64,000 nucleotides of DNA from Pseudomonas sp. UBA6562 (GCF_002434265.1 NZ_DJJS01000001.1:248001-312000), one strand, 5' to 3'; shown: positions 17,803-27,542, counted from the stretch's first letter. The notes: generated from the letters alone by a model not told the origin. A program made the numbers and translations.

Positions 17803-18699
17803 ATGTCCGCCCTCGAACACCCCCTGATCGACCAATTCCTGGACGCCCTCTGGCTCGAAAAAGGCCTGTCAGACAATACCCGGGCGTCCTACCGCAGCGA
17901 CCTGACCCTGTACAACGGTTGGCTGCACGCGCGCAGTGTACGGCTGCCCGATGCCGACCGCCCGTTGATCCTCGACCACCTGGCCTGGCGCCTCGACCAG
18001 GGTTACAAGCCGCGCTCGACCGCGCGCTTCATTTCCGGGTTGCGCGGTTTCTATCGTTACCTGCTGCGGGAGAAGCACATCGGGGTCGACCCGACGCTGT
18101 TGGTGGAGATGCCGCAGCTGGGCCGGCCGCTGCCCAAATCGCTGTCCGAGGCTGACGTCGAGGCTCTGCTGCGTGCGCCAGACCTGGGCGAAGCCATCGG
18201 CCAGCGCGACCGCGCCATGCTCGAAGTGCTGTACGCCTGCGGCCTGCGTGTCACCGAACTGGTGAGCCTGACCCTCGATCAGGTCAACCTGCGCCAGGGT
18301 GTGCTGCGCGTGATGGGCAAAGGCAGCAAGGAACGGCTGGTACCCATGGGCGAAGAGGCCATCGTCTGGGTCGAGCGCTATCTGCGCGACGGCCGCGCCG
18401 AACTGCTCCACGGCAGGCCGAGCGATGTGATGTTTCCCAGCCTGCGCGGCGAACAGATGACCCGGCAGACCTTCTGGCACCGCATCAAGCACCATGCGCG
18501 GGTGGCCGGCATCGACAAGCCGCTGTCGCCGCACACCCTGCGCCACGCCTTCGCCACGCACCTGCTCAACCATGGCGCGGACCTGCGCGTCGTACAGATG
18601 CTGCTAGGCCACAGCGACCTGTCGACCACGCAGATCTACACCCATGTGGCCAAAGCGCGCCTGCAGCAGTTGCATGCCCAGCATCATCCTCGAGGGTGA
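17803..18699 (+). CDS. xerD: Site-specific tyrosine recombinase XerD
   Basis: 298 residues, full length. The N-terminal SAM-like core-binding domain begins LIDQFLDALWLEKGLSDNT. The catalytic domain shows the tyrosine-recombinase set: Arg in CGLRVTELVSL, Lys in GKGSKERLVP, HTLRHAFATHLL, and LGHSDLSTTQIYTHV with the nucleophile Tyr. With XerC it resolves chromosome dimers at dif, activated by FtsK. It lies upstream of dsbC, as commonly seen in pseudomonads and enterics. Confidence 0.97.
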   Translation: MSALEHPLIDQFLDALWLEKGLSDNTRASYRSDLTLYNGWLHARSVRLPDADRPLILDHLAWRLDQGYKPRSTARFISGLRGFYRYLLREKHIGVDPTLLVEMPQLGRPLPKSLSEADVEALLRAPDLGEAIGQRDRAMLEVLYACGLRVTELVSLTLDQVNLRQGVLRVMGKGSKERLVPMGEEAIVWVERYLRDGRAELLHGRPSDVMFPSLRGEQMTRQTFWHRIKHHARVAGIDKPLSPHTLRHAFATHLLNHGADLRVVQMLLGHSDLSTTQIYTHVAKARLQQLHAQHHPRG

Positions 18700-18852
18700 A
18701 CGAAATTCATGTTCGGCCAAGCGGCGCCCGCAGCCACAGCCAGCACGGGCGCAGTGTGGTAGGCTTGGCCGGTTTTGTAGCAGGGGCCGCTCGGTCGTCG
18801 CGCCAGGTGCGCAGGCCACACCCGCACGCCCCGTCCGATCTCAGGAGTATCC

Positions 18853-19611
18853 ATGCGCATGACCCGGATTTTCGCTGCTGCCGCCTTGGCGCTGGCCAGC
18901 ACTTTCGTCGCTGCGGCCCCGGCTGCGCCGGCCGCTGCCGACAGCAACCCAGGCGCTGAACAGGCCATCCGCAAGACCTTGCAAACCCTCGAACTGGACG
19001 TGCCTGTGGAAAGCGTGGCCGCCAGCCCTGTGGGCGGGCTGTACGAAGTCAAGCTGCAAGGCGGTCGTGTGCTCTACGCCAGCCCCGACGGGCAGTTCGT
19101 CATGCAGGGCTACCTGTACCAGATCAAGGACGGCAAGCCGGTCAACCTCACCGAGAAGACCGAGCGCCAGGGCGTCGCCAAGCTCATCAACGGCATTCCG
19201 ACTGGCGAGATGGTGATCTATCCAGCCAAGGGCGAAACCAAGTCGCACATTACCGTCTTCACCGACACCACCTGCCCGTACTGCCACAAGCTGCACGCCG
19301 AAGTGCCCGAGCTCAACCGCCAAGGCATCGAAGTCCGTTACCTGGCCTTTCCGCGCCAGGGCATGGGTTCGGACGGCGACAAGCAGTTGCAGGCGGTCTG
19401 GTGCTCCAGCGACCGCCGCGCGGCGCTGGACAAGATGGTCGAGGGCAAGGACATCAAGGCCGCCAAGTGCGCCAACCCGGTCAGCAAGCAGTTCGAGCTG
19501 GGCCAGTCGATCGGCGTCAACGGCACGCCGGCCATCGTCCTCGAAAGCGGTCAGGTGATTCCGGGCTACCAGCCGGCGCCGCAACTGGCCAAACTGGCCT
19601 TGGCCAAATAA
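18853..19611 (+). CDS. dsbC: Periplasmic thiol:disulfide isomerase DsbC
   Basis: 252 residues. Signal peptide MRMTRIFAAAALALAS through about residue 25, then an N-terminal dimerisation domain and a thioredoxin fold. The redox motif CPYC appears in TDTTCPYCHKLHAE, and the cis-Pro loop in GVNGTPAIVLESG. It shuffles wrong disulfides in the periplasm and is kept reduced by DsbD. The ATG at 18853 is preceded by AGGAG. It lies between xerD and hom. Confidence 0.96.
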   Translation: MRMTRIFAAAALALASTFVAAAPAAPAAADSNPGAEQAIRKTLQTLELDVPVESVAASPVGGLYEVKLQGGRVLYASPDGQFVMQGYLYQIKDGKPVNLTEKTERQGVAKLINGIPTGEMVIYPAKGETKSHITVFTDTTCPYCHKLHAEVPELNRQGIEVRYLAFPRQGMGSDGDKQLQAVWCSSDRRAALDKMVEGKDIKAAKCANPVSKQFELGQSIGVNGTPAIVLESGQVIPGYQPAPQLAKLALAK

Positions 19612-19691
19612 TTTCAGCACGCCGTCGCTATGGGGCGACGGCACGTTTCACGGGCGGCGCAGGGCGCCGGCCGTTCTATGGGGAGTTCACA

Positions 19692-20996
19692 GTGAAACCG
19701 GTCAAAGTAGGCATCTGTGGGTTGGGGACCGTCGGTGGCGGTACCTTCAATGTGCTTCAGCGTAACGCCGAGGAGATCGCCCGCCGTGCCGGGCGTGGTA
19801 TCGAAGTGGCACAGATTGCCATGCGCTCGCCCAACCCGAACTGCCAGATTACCGGTACCCCCATTACCGCGGACGTGTTCGAGATCGCCAGCAACCCCGA
19901 GATCGACATCGTCATCGAGCTGATCGGTGGCTACACCATCGCCCGCGACCTGGTGCTCAAGGCCATCGACAACGGCAAGCACGTGGTCACCGCGAACAAG
20001 GCGCTGATCGCCGTGCACGGCAACGAAATCTTCGCCAAGGCCCGCGAGAAGGGCGTGATCGTCGCCTTCGAAGCGGCCGTGGCCGGTGGCATTCCGGTGA
20101 TCAAGGCCATCCGCGAAGGGCTGTCGGCCAACCGCATCAACTGGCTGGCCGGCATCATCAACGGCACGGGCAACTTCATCCTCACCGAAATGCGCGAGAA
20201 AGGCCGTGCCTTCCCCGACGTGCTCGCCGAAGCCCAAGCCCTGGGCTACGCCGAAGCCGACCCGACCTTCGACGTCGAAGGCATCGATGCCGCGCACAAG
20301 CTGACCATCCTGGCGTCCATCGCCTTCGGCATCCCGCTGCAATTCGACAAGGCCTACACCGAAGGCATCACCCAGCTGACCACGGCCGACGTGAACTACG
20401 CCGAAGCCCTGGGCTACCGCATCAAGCACCTGGGCGTGGCGCGCAGCACGGCGGCCGGTATCGAGTTGCGCGTGCACCCGACCCTGATCCCCAGCGACCG
20501 CCTGATCGCCAACGTCAATGGCGTGATGAACGCGGTCATGGTCAACGGCGATGCCGCCGGCTCGACCTTGTACTACGGCGCCGGCGCCGGCATGGAGCCT
20601 ACTGCCTCGTCGGTGGTGGCCGACCTGGTCGACGTGGTCCGCGCCATGACCTCCGACCCGGAGAACCGCGTGCCGCACCTGGCCTTCCAGCCCGATTCGC
20701 TGTCGGCACACCCGATCCTGCCGATCGAGGCCTGCGAAAGCGCCTATTACCTGCGCATCCAGGCCAAGGACCATCCGGGCGTGTTGGCCCAAGTGGCGAG
20801 CATCCTGTCCGAGCGTGGCATCAACATAGAATCGATCATGCAGAAGGAAGCCGAGGAGCAGGACGGCCTGGTACCGATGATCCTGCTGACCCACCGTGTG
20901 ATCGAAAAAGGCATCGACGACGCCATCGTCGCGCTCGAAGACTTGCAGGACGTGGTCGGCAAAGTCGTGCGCATTCGCGTCGAACAGTTGAATTAA
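19692..20996 (+). CDS. hom: Homoserine dehydrogenase
   Basis: 434 residues. It reduces aspartate semialdehyde to homoserine with NAD(P)H, leading to threonine and methionine. The Rossmann segment is KVGICGLGTVGGGTFNVL and the catalytic region contains AGIINGTGNFILTEM. A C-terminal ACT domain (about residues 350-430, YYLRIQAKDHPGVLAQVASI) is the expected site for threonine feedback. The start is GTG at 19692 with GGGAG upstream; the frame is open earlier but without family similarity. thrC follows 160 bp later. Confidence 0.97.
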   Translation: MKPVKVGICGLGTVGGGTFNVLQRNAEEIARRAGRGIEVAQIAMRSPNPNCQITGTPITADVFEIASNPEIDIVIELIGGYTIARDLVLKAIDNGKHVVTANKALIAVHGNEIFAKAREKGVIVAFEAAVAGGIPVIKAIREGLSANRINWLAGIINGTGNFILTEMREKGRAFPDVLAEAQALGYAEADPTFDVEGIDAAHKLTILASIAFGIPLQFDKAYTEGITQLTTADVNYAEALGYRIKHLGVARSTAAGIELRVHPTLIPSDRLIANVNGVMNAVMVNGDAAGSTLYYGAGAGMEPTASSVVADLVDVVRAMTSDPENRVPHLAFQPDSLSAHPILPIEACESAYYLRIQAKDHPGVLAQVASILSERGINIESIMQKEAEEQDGLVPMILLTHRVIEKGIDDAIVALEDLQDVVGKVVRIRVEQLN

Positions 20997-21156
20997 GTGG
21001 CGGGCCTCGGGCTGCGAGCTGCACAGACAGCAGCGCCGCCCGCAGGCTTCATACCGTGAATACCCGTGGCAGCGGACAACCGCAGCGCACCAGGGCGACA
21101 CCGATCCCCTTGCCGCTTGCGGTCATACGCCAGCCACCCACCAAAGGTTTGCACCC

Positions 21157-22566
21157 ATGCGCTATATCAGTACCCGTGGCCAGGCGCCTGCCCTGAACTT
21201 CGAAGACGTGCTGCTCGCCGGCCTCGCCAGCGACGGCGGCCTCTACGTGCCGGAAAACCTGCCGCGCTTCACCCAGGAGGAGATCGCCTCCTGGGCCGGT
21301 CTGCCGTACCACGAGCTGGCCTTCCGGGTGATGCGCCCGTTCGTCGAAGGCAGCATCGCCGACGCCGACTTCAAGAAGATCCTCGAAGAGACCTACGGCG
21401 CCTTCGCCCACGCGGCGGTCGCACCGCTGCGCCAGCTCGACGGCAACGAGTGGGTGATGGAGCTGTTCCACGGCCCGACCCTGGCATTCAAGGACTTCGC
21501 CCTGCAATTGCTGGGGCGCTTGCTCGACCATGTGCTGGCCAAACGCAACGAGCGCGTGGTGATCGTCGGTGCCACTAGCGGCGACACCGGCTCGGCCGCC
21601 ATCGAAGGTTGCCGCCGTTGCGACAACGTCGACATCTTCATCCTGCACCCGCACCAGCGCGTGTCGGAAGTGCAGCGCCGGCAGATGACCACCATCCTGG
21701 GCGACAACATCCACAACATCGCCATCGAGGGCAACTTCGACGACTGCCAGGAGATGGTCAAGGCCAGCTTCGCCGACCAGTCGTTCCTCAAGGGCACGCG
21801 CTTGGTGGCGGTCAACTCGATCAACTGGGCGCGGATCATGGCCCAGATCGTCTACTACTTCCATGCGGCCTTGCAGCTGGGCGGCCCGGCACGTTCGGTG
21901 GCGTTCTCGGTGCCGACCGGCAATTTCGGCGACATCTTCGCCGGTTACCTGGCGCGCAACATGGGCCTGCCGATCAGCCAGCTGGTGGTCGCGACCAACC
22001 GCAACGACATCCTGCACCGCTTCATGAGCGGCAACCAGTACGTCAAGGAAACCCTGCACGCCACCTTGTCGCCGTCCATGGACATCATGGTCTCGTCGAA
22101 CTTCGAGCGTCTGTTGTTCGACCTGCACGGGCGTAACGGCGCCGCCATCGCCGACCTGATGGGCAACTTCCGCCAAGGCGGGGGGTTCAGCGTCGAAGAA
22201 GACCGCTGGACCGAAGCGCGCAAGCTGTTCGATTCCCTGGCGGTGACCGACGAGCAGACCTGCGAAACCATCGCTTCGGTGTTCGCCAGCACCGGCGAAG
22301 TGCTCGACCCGCATACCGCCATCGGCGTGCATGCCGCACGCGAATGCCGTCGCAGCCTGAGCACGCCGATGGTGGTGCTGGGCACGGCGCACCCGGTGAA
22401 ATTCCCCGAGGCGGTGGAGCAGGCCGGTGTCGACAAGGCCCTGGAGCTGCCGGCGCACCTGAGCGACCTGTTCAGCCGGGAAGAGCGTTGCACGGTGTTG
22501 GCCAACGATCTGAAGACCGTGCAGGCCTTCGTCGGTCAGCATGGCAACCGCGGCAAGCCGCTGTAA
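21157..22566 (+). CDS. thrC: Threonine synthase
   Basis: 469 residues, PLP-dependent, converting O-phosphohomoserine to threonine. The N-terminus MRYISTRGQAPALNFEDVLL is typical of the proteobacterial type. The PLP lysine lies in GPTLAFKDFALQL. The phosphate-binding segment is ATSGDTGSAAIEG. It completes the threonine branch with hom, and the two probably share regulation, although a 160-bp gap separates them. Confidence 0.97.
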   Translation: MRYISTRGQAPALNFEDVLLAGLASDGGLYVPENLPRFTQEEIASWAGLPYHELAFRVMRPFVEGSIADADFKKILEETYGAFAHAAVAPLRQLDGNEWVMELFHGPTLAFKDFALQLLGRLLDHVLAKRNERVVIVGATSGDTGSAAIEGCRRCDNVDIFILHPHQRVSEVQRRQMTTILGDNIHNIAIEGNFDDCQEMVKASFADQSFLKGTRLVAVNSINWARIMAQIVYYFHAALQLGGPARSVAFSVPTGNFGDIFAGYLARNMGLPISQLVVATNRNDILHRFMSGNQYVKETLHATLSPSMDIMVSSNFERLLFDLHGRNGAAIADLMGNFRQGGGFSVEEDRWTEARKLFDSLAVTDEQTCETIASVFASTGEVLDPHTAIGVHAARECRRSLSTPMVVLGTAHPVKFPEAVEQAGVDKALELPAHLSDLFSREERCTVLANDLKTVQAFVGQHGNRGKPL

Positions 22567-22675
22567 TCCGACCCGCTTCAACCCTTGGAGCGGGTACTGC
22601 CACACTGGGGCGCAGTGCGCTCCGGGTGGTGATGCCAGTCGCGCCTCGGGTTCCTGGGCTGCGCAGACGCCAGAG

Positions 22676-22704
22676 GTCCCATACCCCACCTTAGGGTATG
22701 GGAC
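22676..22704. other. Perfect 11-bp inverted repeat with 7-nt loop downstream of thrC
   Basis: GTCCCATACCC / GGGTATGGGAC, 110 bp after the thrC stop. No T-tract follows, so it is either an unusual terminator or a protein-binding palindrome. An A/T-rich tract (CCTATATATCTACCCCC) resembling a promoter follows about 27 bp later, upstream of the next gene. Confidence 0.6.
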
Positions 22705-22806
22705 GCTTCCGATCGCCGATTAAGTAATTTCCTATATATCTACCCCCGGATGCTTTCCTAAAGTGGCGCGTCTTTCTCGCCGCGCAGGCGGCATGCGGAG
22801 CGATCC

Positions 22807-23226
22807 ATGCAACGGCTCAGCGTCCTGATCCATCAGCAGCATCCCTTTCATCAAATCGCCCTGCACCAGGCCTGCAATGCGCAAGGCATCTACCGCGTGC
22901 GCCTGCTCGACGACCCCTTGCTGGCCCCACAGTCGTTGCGTGCCGGCCCCCCTGCAGATTTGCTGATCCTCGATCAGGCCATGCCTGCACAACCGGCCAA
23001 GGAGCTGATCGAACGCCTGCGCAGCACGGCACGTGCCCCAGCCTTGCTGTTCGTAGGGCGAGCGCGGCCCAAGCAAGCCAATTTGGCGCGTTTGGCGCGT
23101 GAGCAGGGATTGTGCGTGGTAGGGGAACTGCACTGGCCATTGTCCACCCCAGCGCTCAGCCGGGCCTTACGCCATGCGCGCCAAATCGCCAAGCCCCTCC
23201 GTCCAACGCCGGCAGCGCCGCTCTAG
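22807..23226 (+). CDS. Response-regulator receiver-like protein (degenerate)
   Basis: 139 residues with the pattern of a CheY-like fold. The first strand LSVLIHQQHPFHQIALHQA lacks the usual acidic pair. DLLILDQAMPAQPAKEL has an Asp where the phosphoacceptor should be, and ALLFVGRARPKQANLARLAR resembles the switch strand. No output domain follows. With the metal-binding acids replaced, phosphorylation may not occur, so this could be a pseudo-receiver. The upstream region holds a TATATAT-like -10 tract. The partner is unknown. Confidence 0.6.
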   Translation: MQRLSVLIHQQHPFHQIALHQACNAQGIYRVRLLDDPLLAPQSLRAGPPADLLILDQAMPAQPAKELIERLRSTARAPALLFVGRARPKQANLARLAREQGLCVVGELHWPLSTPALSRALRHARQIAKPLRPTPAAPL

Positions 23227-23301
23227 CGCGCGGTACGCGAACTTTCCGCTTCGCTTGCGGGTCTCTACCCTTGTATCCAACACAACAAGCGAGTACGCCG
23301 G

Positions 23302-23583
23302 ATGGAACGAATCTGCAGACTGCTCAACGATGCCTTGACGCCTTACCACACCCAGCTCGGCGCAGAAGATGCCAGCGGCCAGCGCTTGCTCACCGTCCTC
23401 AACAGCCAAGGCCAGCAGACGCTGAGCCGCACCGTCAGCCAGCACCAATTGCAGGATCAGCGCTTGCTGATCGATCTGGTCGACGGTCTGCACCGCGACT
23501 TGCAGATCGCGGAAGGTCGCTTGCAGCCCTGCGTGATCGCGGCGTTGCAACAATGCAAAGTGCCGCAGGGAACCTTCGCCTGA
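23302..23583 (+). CDS. DUF3509 family small protein
   Basis: 93 residues (MERICRLLNDALTPYHTQLG onward). It fits the Pseudomonas-restricted DUF3509 group of small, soluble proteins of unknown function, often present in several copies per genome. No signal peptide, membrane segment or cysteine motif. It lies 75 bp after the receiver-like gene and is followed by two hairpins. Confidence 0.78.
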   Translation: MERICRLLNDALTPYHTQLGAEDASGQRLLTVLNSQGQQTLSRTVSQHQLQDQRLLIDLVDGLHRDLQIAEGRLQPCVIAALQQCKVPQGTFA

Positions 23584-23652
23584 GCGCACCGTCAGATTTA
23601 TCAATGGCCGTCGGTACGGTACTTGGCTCCGGTATCGGCCCGACGTCCACGC

Positions 23653-23716
23653 AAAGCCCAAACTTGGCTTTGGCTTCGACCCCGGTCGTCTTTCCCCAGC
23701 GACCGGGGTTTCTTTT
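23653..23716. terminator. Tandem hairpins between convergent DUF3509 and CaiB-type genes
   Basis: A small AAAGCC/GGCTTT hairpin at 23653-23671 is followed by a perfect 10-bp stem ACCCCGGTCG/CGACCGGGGT at 23679-23709, trailed by TTCTTTT. It can act on the plus strand and probably on both. Confidence 0.8.
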
Positions 23717-23744
23717 GTCCGCGTTTCAAGCTCGGCGTCGGCGC

Positions 23745-24944
23745 TCAGATCGTACCGTCGCGGCGCAGCACGGCGATGGCGGCAGCGTCCAAACCAAGTC
23801 CGGCCAGCAGGCTGTCGGTGTGTTCGCCCAAGGCCGGCCCTACCCATTCGGCGCCACCCGGTGTTTCCGACAGCTTGGGCACGATGCCCGGCATCTTGAA
23901 CGGCTTGCCGTCCGGTAGGGTGGCTTGCAAAAGCATGTCGCGGGCCAGGAATTGCGGGTCGGCGAACATGTCTTCGGCCGAATAGATGCGGCTGGCCGGC
24001 ACCTCGGCCGCGTTCAGCGCGCGCATCACCTCATCCAGTGTCAGGCCGTTGACCCAGCGGTCGATCACCCCGTACAGCTCGTCGCGGCGCAGGTCGCGGC
24101 CATCGTTGCTGGCCAGGCTCGGGTCGTCGGCCAGGTCCACGCGCCCCAGTGCATGCATCAGGCGTTTGAAGATGGCATCGCCGTTGGCGCCGATCTGCAC
24201 GTGGCGGCCATCGGCGCTGGTGTGGATACACGAGGGGGTGATGCCCGGCATGATGTTGCCGGTGCGCTCGCGAATGAAGCCGAACACGTCGAACTCCGGC
24301 ACCATGCTTTCCATCATGGCGAAGATGGCTTCGTACAGCGCCACGTCCACCACCTGGCCACTGCCGCCGTTGACCTCGCGGTGACGCAAGGCCATCAGCG
24401 CCCCGATCACGCCCCATAGCGCGGCGATCGAATCACCGATGGAAATGCCGGTGCGCACCGGCGGACGGTCCTCGAAGCCGGTGATGTAGCGTAGCCCGCC
24501 CATGGATTCGCCGACCGCGCCGAAACCGGGTTGGTCTTTCATCGGCCCGGTCTGGCCAAAGCCCGACAGGCGCACCATGACCAGGCGCGGGTTGAGCGCG
24601 TGCAGCACGTCCCAGCCCAGGCCGAGCTTTTCCAGCACGCCGGGGCGGAAGTTCTCGATCAGGATGTCGGCCTCGGCGAGCAGGCGTTTGAGCACTTCGC
24701 GCCCGGCCTCGTGCTTGAGGTTGAGGGTCAGCGACTGCTTGTTGCGCGCCTGCACGAACCACCACAGCGAAGTGCCCTCGTAGAGCTTGCGCCATTTGCG
24801 CAGCGGGTCACCGCCGTCGGGGGATTCGACCTTGATCACCTCGGCGCCGAACTCGGCGCAGATGCGCGAAGCGAAGGGGCCGGCGATCAAGGTGCCGAGT
24901 TCGATGACCTTGAGGCCGGCGAGCGGTTTGCTGGGCGTAGACAT
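23745..24944 (-). CDS. CaiB/BaiF family (class III) CoA transferase
   Basis: About 399 residues. The beginning KPLAGLKVIELGTLIAGPFA and FGAEVIKVESPDGGDPLRKW match family III CoA transferases, whose catalytic Asp falls in the segment after NLKHEAGREVLKRLL (AEADILIENFRPGVLEKLGL is clear). Such enzymes move CoA between organic acids; the donor and acceptor are not evident. The ATG at 24944 is preferred over that at 24956 because it gives the usual MSTPSKPL start and GGA precedes it. It is monocistronic, divergent from yaeQ. Confidence 0.88.
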   Translation of the reverse strand: MSTPSKPLAGLKVIELGTLIAGPFASRICAEFGAEVIKVESPDGGDPLRKWRKLYEGTSLWWFVQARNKQSLTLNLKHEAGREVLKRLLAEADILIENFRPGVLEKLGLGWDVLHALNPRLVMVRLSGFGQTGPMKDQPGFGAVGESMGGLRYITGFEDRPPVRTGISIGDSIAALWGVIGALMALRHREVNGGSGQVVDVALYEAIFAMMESMVPEFDVFGFIRERTGNIMPGITPSCIHTSADGRHVQIGANGDAIFKRLMHALGRVDLADDPSLASNDGRDLRRDELYGVIDRWVNGLTLDEVMRALNAAEVPASRIYSAEDMFADPQFLARDMLLQATLPDGKPFKMPGIVPKLSETPGGAEWVGPALGEHTDSLLAGLGLDAAAIAVLRRDGTI

Positions 24945-25099
24945 GCGCGGTTCCATGGCGGCGGGGCAGAGCGGGGGGTTGTATCACAGGCGGCGACCAG
25001 CCGGTACCGCCCAGCGCGGTCGGGTCGACGGTCCGCCGCTCGGGGTCGCGATCGGGTAGACTGGCGGACTTTTTTTACATCGAGCACGAAGCCCTTCCT

Positions 25100-25642
25100 A
25101 TGGCCCAGCCGTCAACCACCTACAAATTCGAACTGAACCTGACCGACCTCGACCGAGGTGTGTACGAAAACGTCCGTCAGACCATCGCCCGCCACCCTTC
25201 GGAAACCGAAGAGCGCATGGCCGTGCGTCTGCTGGCGTACGCGCTCTGGTACAACGAAAACCTGTCGTTCGGTCGCGGTCTGTCAGACGTCGATGAGGCG
25301 GCGCTGTGGGAAAAGAGCCTGGACGATCGCATCCTGCACTGGATCGAAGTTGGCCAGCCCGACGCCGAGCGTCTGACCTGGTGCTCGCGCCGTACCGAGC
25401 GCACTAGCCTGCTGGCCTATGGCAGCCTGCGCGTCTGGGAGACCAAAGTGGTCGGCGCGGTGAAGTCGCTGAAGAACCTGAACATCGCCGCCGTGCCGCA
25501 GGAGGTGCTGGAAACCCTGGCCAAGGACATGCCGCGCACGATCAAGTGGGACGTCATGATCAGCGAAGGTACGGTGTTCGTCACCGACGACCATGGCCAG
25601 CACGAAGTACAGCTGCAATGGCTGCTCGGTGAGCGCGGCTGA
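25100..25642 (+). CDS. yaeQ: YaeQ family protein
   Basis: 180 residues, normal length. The start MAQPSTTYKFELNLTDLDRG and HPSETEERMAVRLLAYALW are diagnostic. YaeQ has a PD-(D/E)xK nuclease-like fold (family knowledge) but no established role; older links to RfaH suppression are doubtful. recJ follows 30 bp later on the same strand, so the two may be co-transcribed. Confidence 0.92.
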   Translation: MAQPSTTYKFELNLTDLDRGVYENVRQTIARHPSETEERMAVRLLAYALWYNENLSFGRGLSDVDEAALWEKSLDDRILHWIEVGQPDAERLTWCSRRTERTSLLAYGSLRVWETKVVGAVKSLKNLNIAAVPQEVLETLAKDMPRTIKWDVMISEGTVFVTDDHGQHEVQLQWLLGERG

Positions 25643-25672
25643 CCTGACTTTCCACGGATTACCCAAGACCCC

Positions 25673-27382
25673 ATGCGTATCGAACCTCGAGCACTGCCTT
25701 CGCCGTTGCCTGTGCTGGGCAACCTTCCGCCCCTGCTGACCCGCCTGTACGCCGCCCGCGGCGTGCAGAGCGAGGCCGAGCTGGACAAGAGCCTGGCACG
25801 CCTGCTGCCGTATCAGCAGCTCAAGGGCATCGACGCTGCGGTCGACCTGCTGGTGACCGCCATCGACCAGGGCCAGCGCCTGCTGATCGTCGGCGACTTC
25901 GATGCCGATGGCGCCACTGCCAGCACGGTCGGGGTGCTGGGCTTGCGTCTGCTGGGTGCTGCGCACGTCGATTACCTGGTGCCCAACCGTTTCGAATACG
26001 GCTATGGCCTGACCCCGGAAATCGTCGAGGTGGCCCTGCAACGCCAGCCGCAGATGCTGATCACCGTGGACAACGGCATCTCCAGCGTCGAGGGCGTGGC
26101 GGCGGCCAAGGCGGCGGGCCTCACTGTGCTGGTCACCGACCACCACTTGCCGGGCGCGCAGTTGCCTGCGGCCGACGCCATCGTCAACCCCAACCAGCCG
26201 GGCTGCGAGTTTCCCAGCAAGGCGCTGGCCGGCGTCGGGGTGATCTTCTATGTGCTGATGGCTTTGCGCGCGCGCCTGCGCAGCCTGGGCCGTTACGAGC
26301 ACCAGCCGCAGCCGAACATCGGCGAGTTGCTCGACCTGGTGGCGCTGGGCAGCGTCGCCGACGTGGTGCCGCTCGATGCCAACAACCGCATCCTGGTGCA
26401 CCAGGGTTTGGAGCGGATCAGGGCAGGGCGGGCGCGTCCCGGTCTGAAGGCTATCCTGGAAGTGGCGCGCCGCGATCATCGCCGGCTCACGTCCACCGAC
26501 CTCGGCTTCATTCTCGGCCCACGGCTGAACGCCGCTGGCCGCCTGGACGACATGAGCCTGGGCATCGAATGCCTGCTCTGCGAAGACCCGGCCACGGCGC
26601 TGGCCATGGCCCAGGAGCTCGACGGCCTGAACCAGGACCGCAAGAGCATCGAGCAGGGCATGCAGCGCGAAGCCCTGGCCCAGCTCAAGGACCTCTCGCT
26701 GGACGACATGCCCTACGGCCTGTGCCTGTTCGACGCGGACTGGCACCAAGGCGTGATCGGCATCCTCGCCTCGCGTCTGAAAGAGCGCTACCACCGCCCG
26801 ACCATCGCCTTCGCCGACGCCGGCGACGGTCTGTACAAAGGCTCGGCGCGCTCGGTGCCGGGCTTCCACATCCGCGATGCGCTGGATGCGGTCGCGGCCC
26901 GTCATCCGGCGCTGATCAGCAAGTTCGGCGGCCATGCCATGGCCGCGGGGCTGACTCTGCCGGCCGAACATTTCGCCACCTTCGCCCAGGCCTTCGACGA
27001 GGAAGTGCGACGGCAACTGGTCGAAGACGATCTGACCGGGCGGCTGTTGTCCGACGGCACCCTGGCGGTGGAGGAGTTTCACCTGGAACTGGCCCGCGCC
27101 CTGCGCAATGCCGGGCCTTGGGGGCAGCACTTTCCCGAGCCGCTGTTCCATGGGGTGTTCGAGCTGGTGGAGCAACGCATCGTCGGCGAGCGGCACCTGA
27201 AGGTGGTGCTCAAGAGCGAGTGCGGGTCGCTGCGTCTGGATGGCATCGCCTTCGGCGTGGACCGCGAGGTGTGGCCCAACCCCGGCGTGCGCTGGGTGGA
27301 ACTGGCCTACAAACTGGACGTCAACGAGTTTCGCGGCAACGAAAGCGTGCAGTTGCTGATCGCCCACATCGAAGCGCGCTGA
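25673..27382 (+). CDS. recJ: Single-stranded-DNA-specific exonuclease RecJ
   Basis: 569 residues, full length. The DHH phosphoesterase core shows LIVGDFDADGATASTVG, ITVDNGISSVEG and VTDHHLPG. The DHHA1 domain contains GFHIRDALDAVAARHPALIS and KFGGHAMAAGLTL. It degrades single-stranded DNA 5'-3' in RecFOR recombination, mismatch and base excision repair. A long open frame on the opposite strand is a codon-bias shadow. Confidence 0.97.
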   Translation: MRIEPRALPSPLPVLGNLPPLLTRLYAARGVQSEAELDKSLARLLPYQQLKGIDAAVDLLVTAIDQGQRLLIVGDFDADGATASTVGVLGLRLLGAAHVDYLVPNRFEYGYGLTPEIVEVALQRQPQMLITVDNGISSVEGVAAAKAAGLTVLVTDHHLPGAQLPAADAIVNPNQPGCEFPSKALAGVGVIFYVLMALRARLRSLGRYEHQPQPNIGELLDLVALGSVADVVPLDANNRILVHQGLERIRAGRARPGLKAILEVARRDHRRLTSTDLGFILGPRLNAAGRLDDMSLGIECLLCEDPATALAMAQELDGLNQDRKSIEQGMQREALAQLKDLSLDDMPYGLCLFDADWHQGVIGILASRLKERYHRPTIAFADAGDGLYKGSARSVPGFHIRDALDAVAARHPALISKFGGHAMAAGLTLPAEHFATFAQAFDEEVRRQLVEDDLTGRLLSDGTLAVEEFHLELARALRNAGPWGQHFPEPLFHGVFELVEQRIVGERHLKVVLKSECGSLRLDGIAFGVDREVWPNPGVRWVELAYKLDVNEFRGNESVQLLIAHIEAR

Positions 27383-27542
27383 CAGGGCCTGGTGTACAGC
27401 TCGTGCCACGTGGCGGCGGGGTAGGCAATCGGGTGGAACCATTGGCCTGTCCGGGCGGGTCTAGTTTCTGAGAGCGGTAGCGGGGTAGTCGTCAGACGCG
27501 CCCCTGCGCCGCATAACCTTGGAGCCCCTGGGAGGTCTGTCC

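Noticed and set aside
21049..22689. 546-codon minus-strand open frame
   Set aside because: Antisense to thrC, whose active-site motifs are all present.
25283..27442. 719-codon minus-strand open frame
   Set aside because: Antisense to recJ and yaeQ; a by-product of third-position G/C bias. recJ motifs are all intact.
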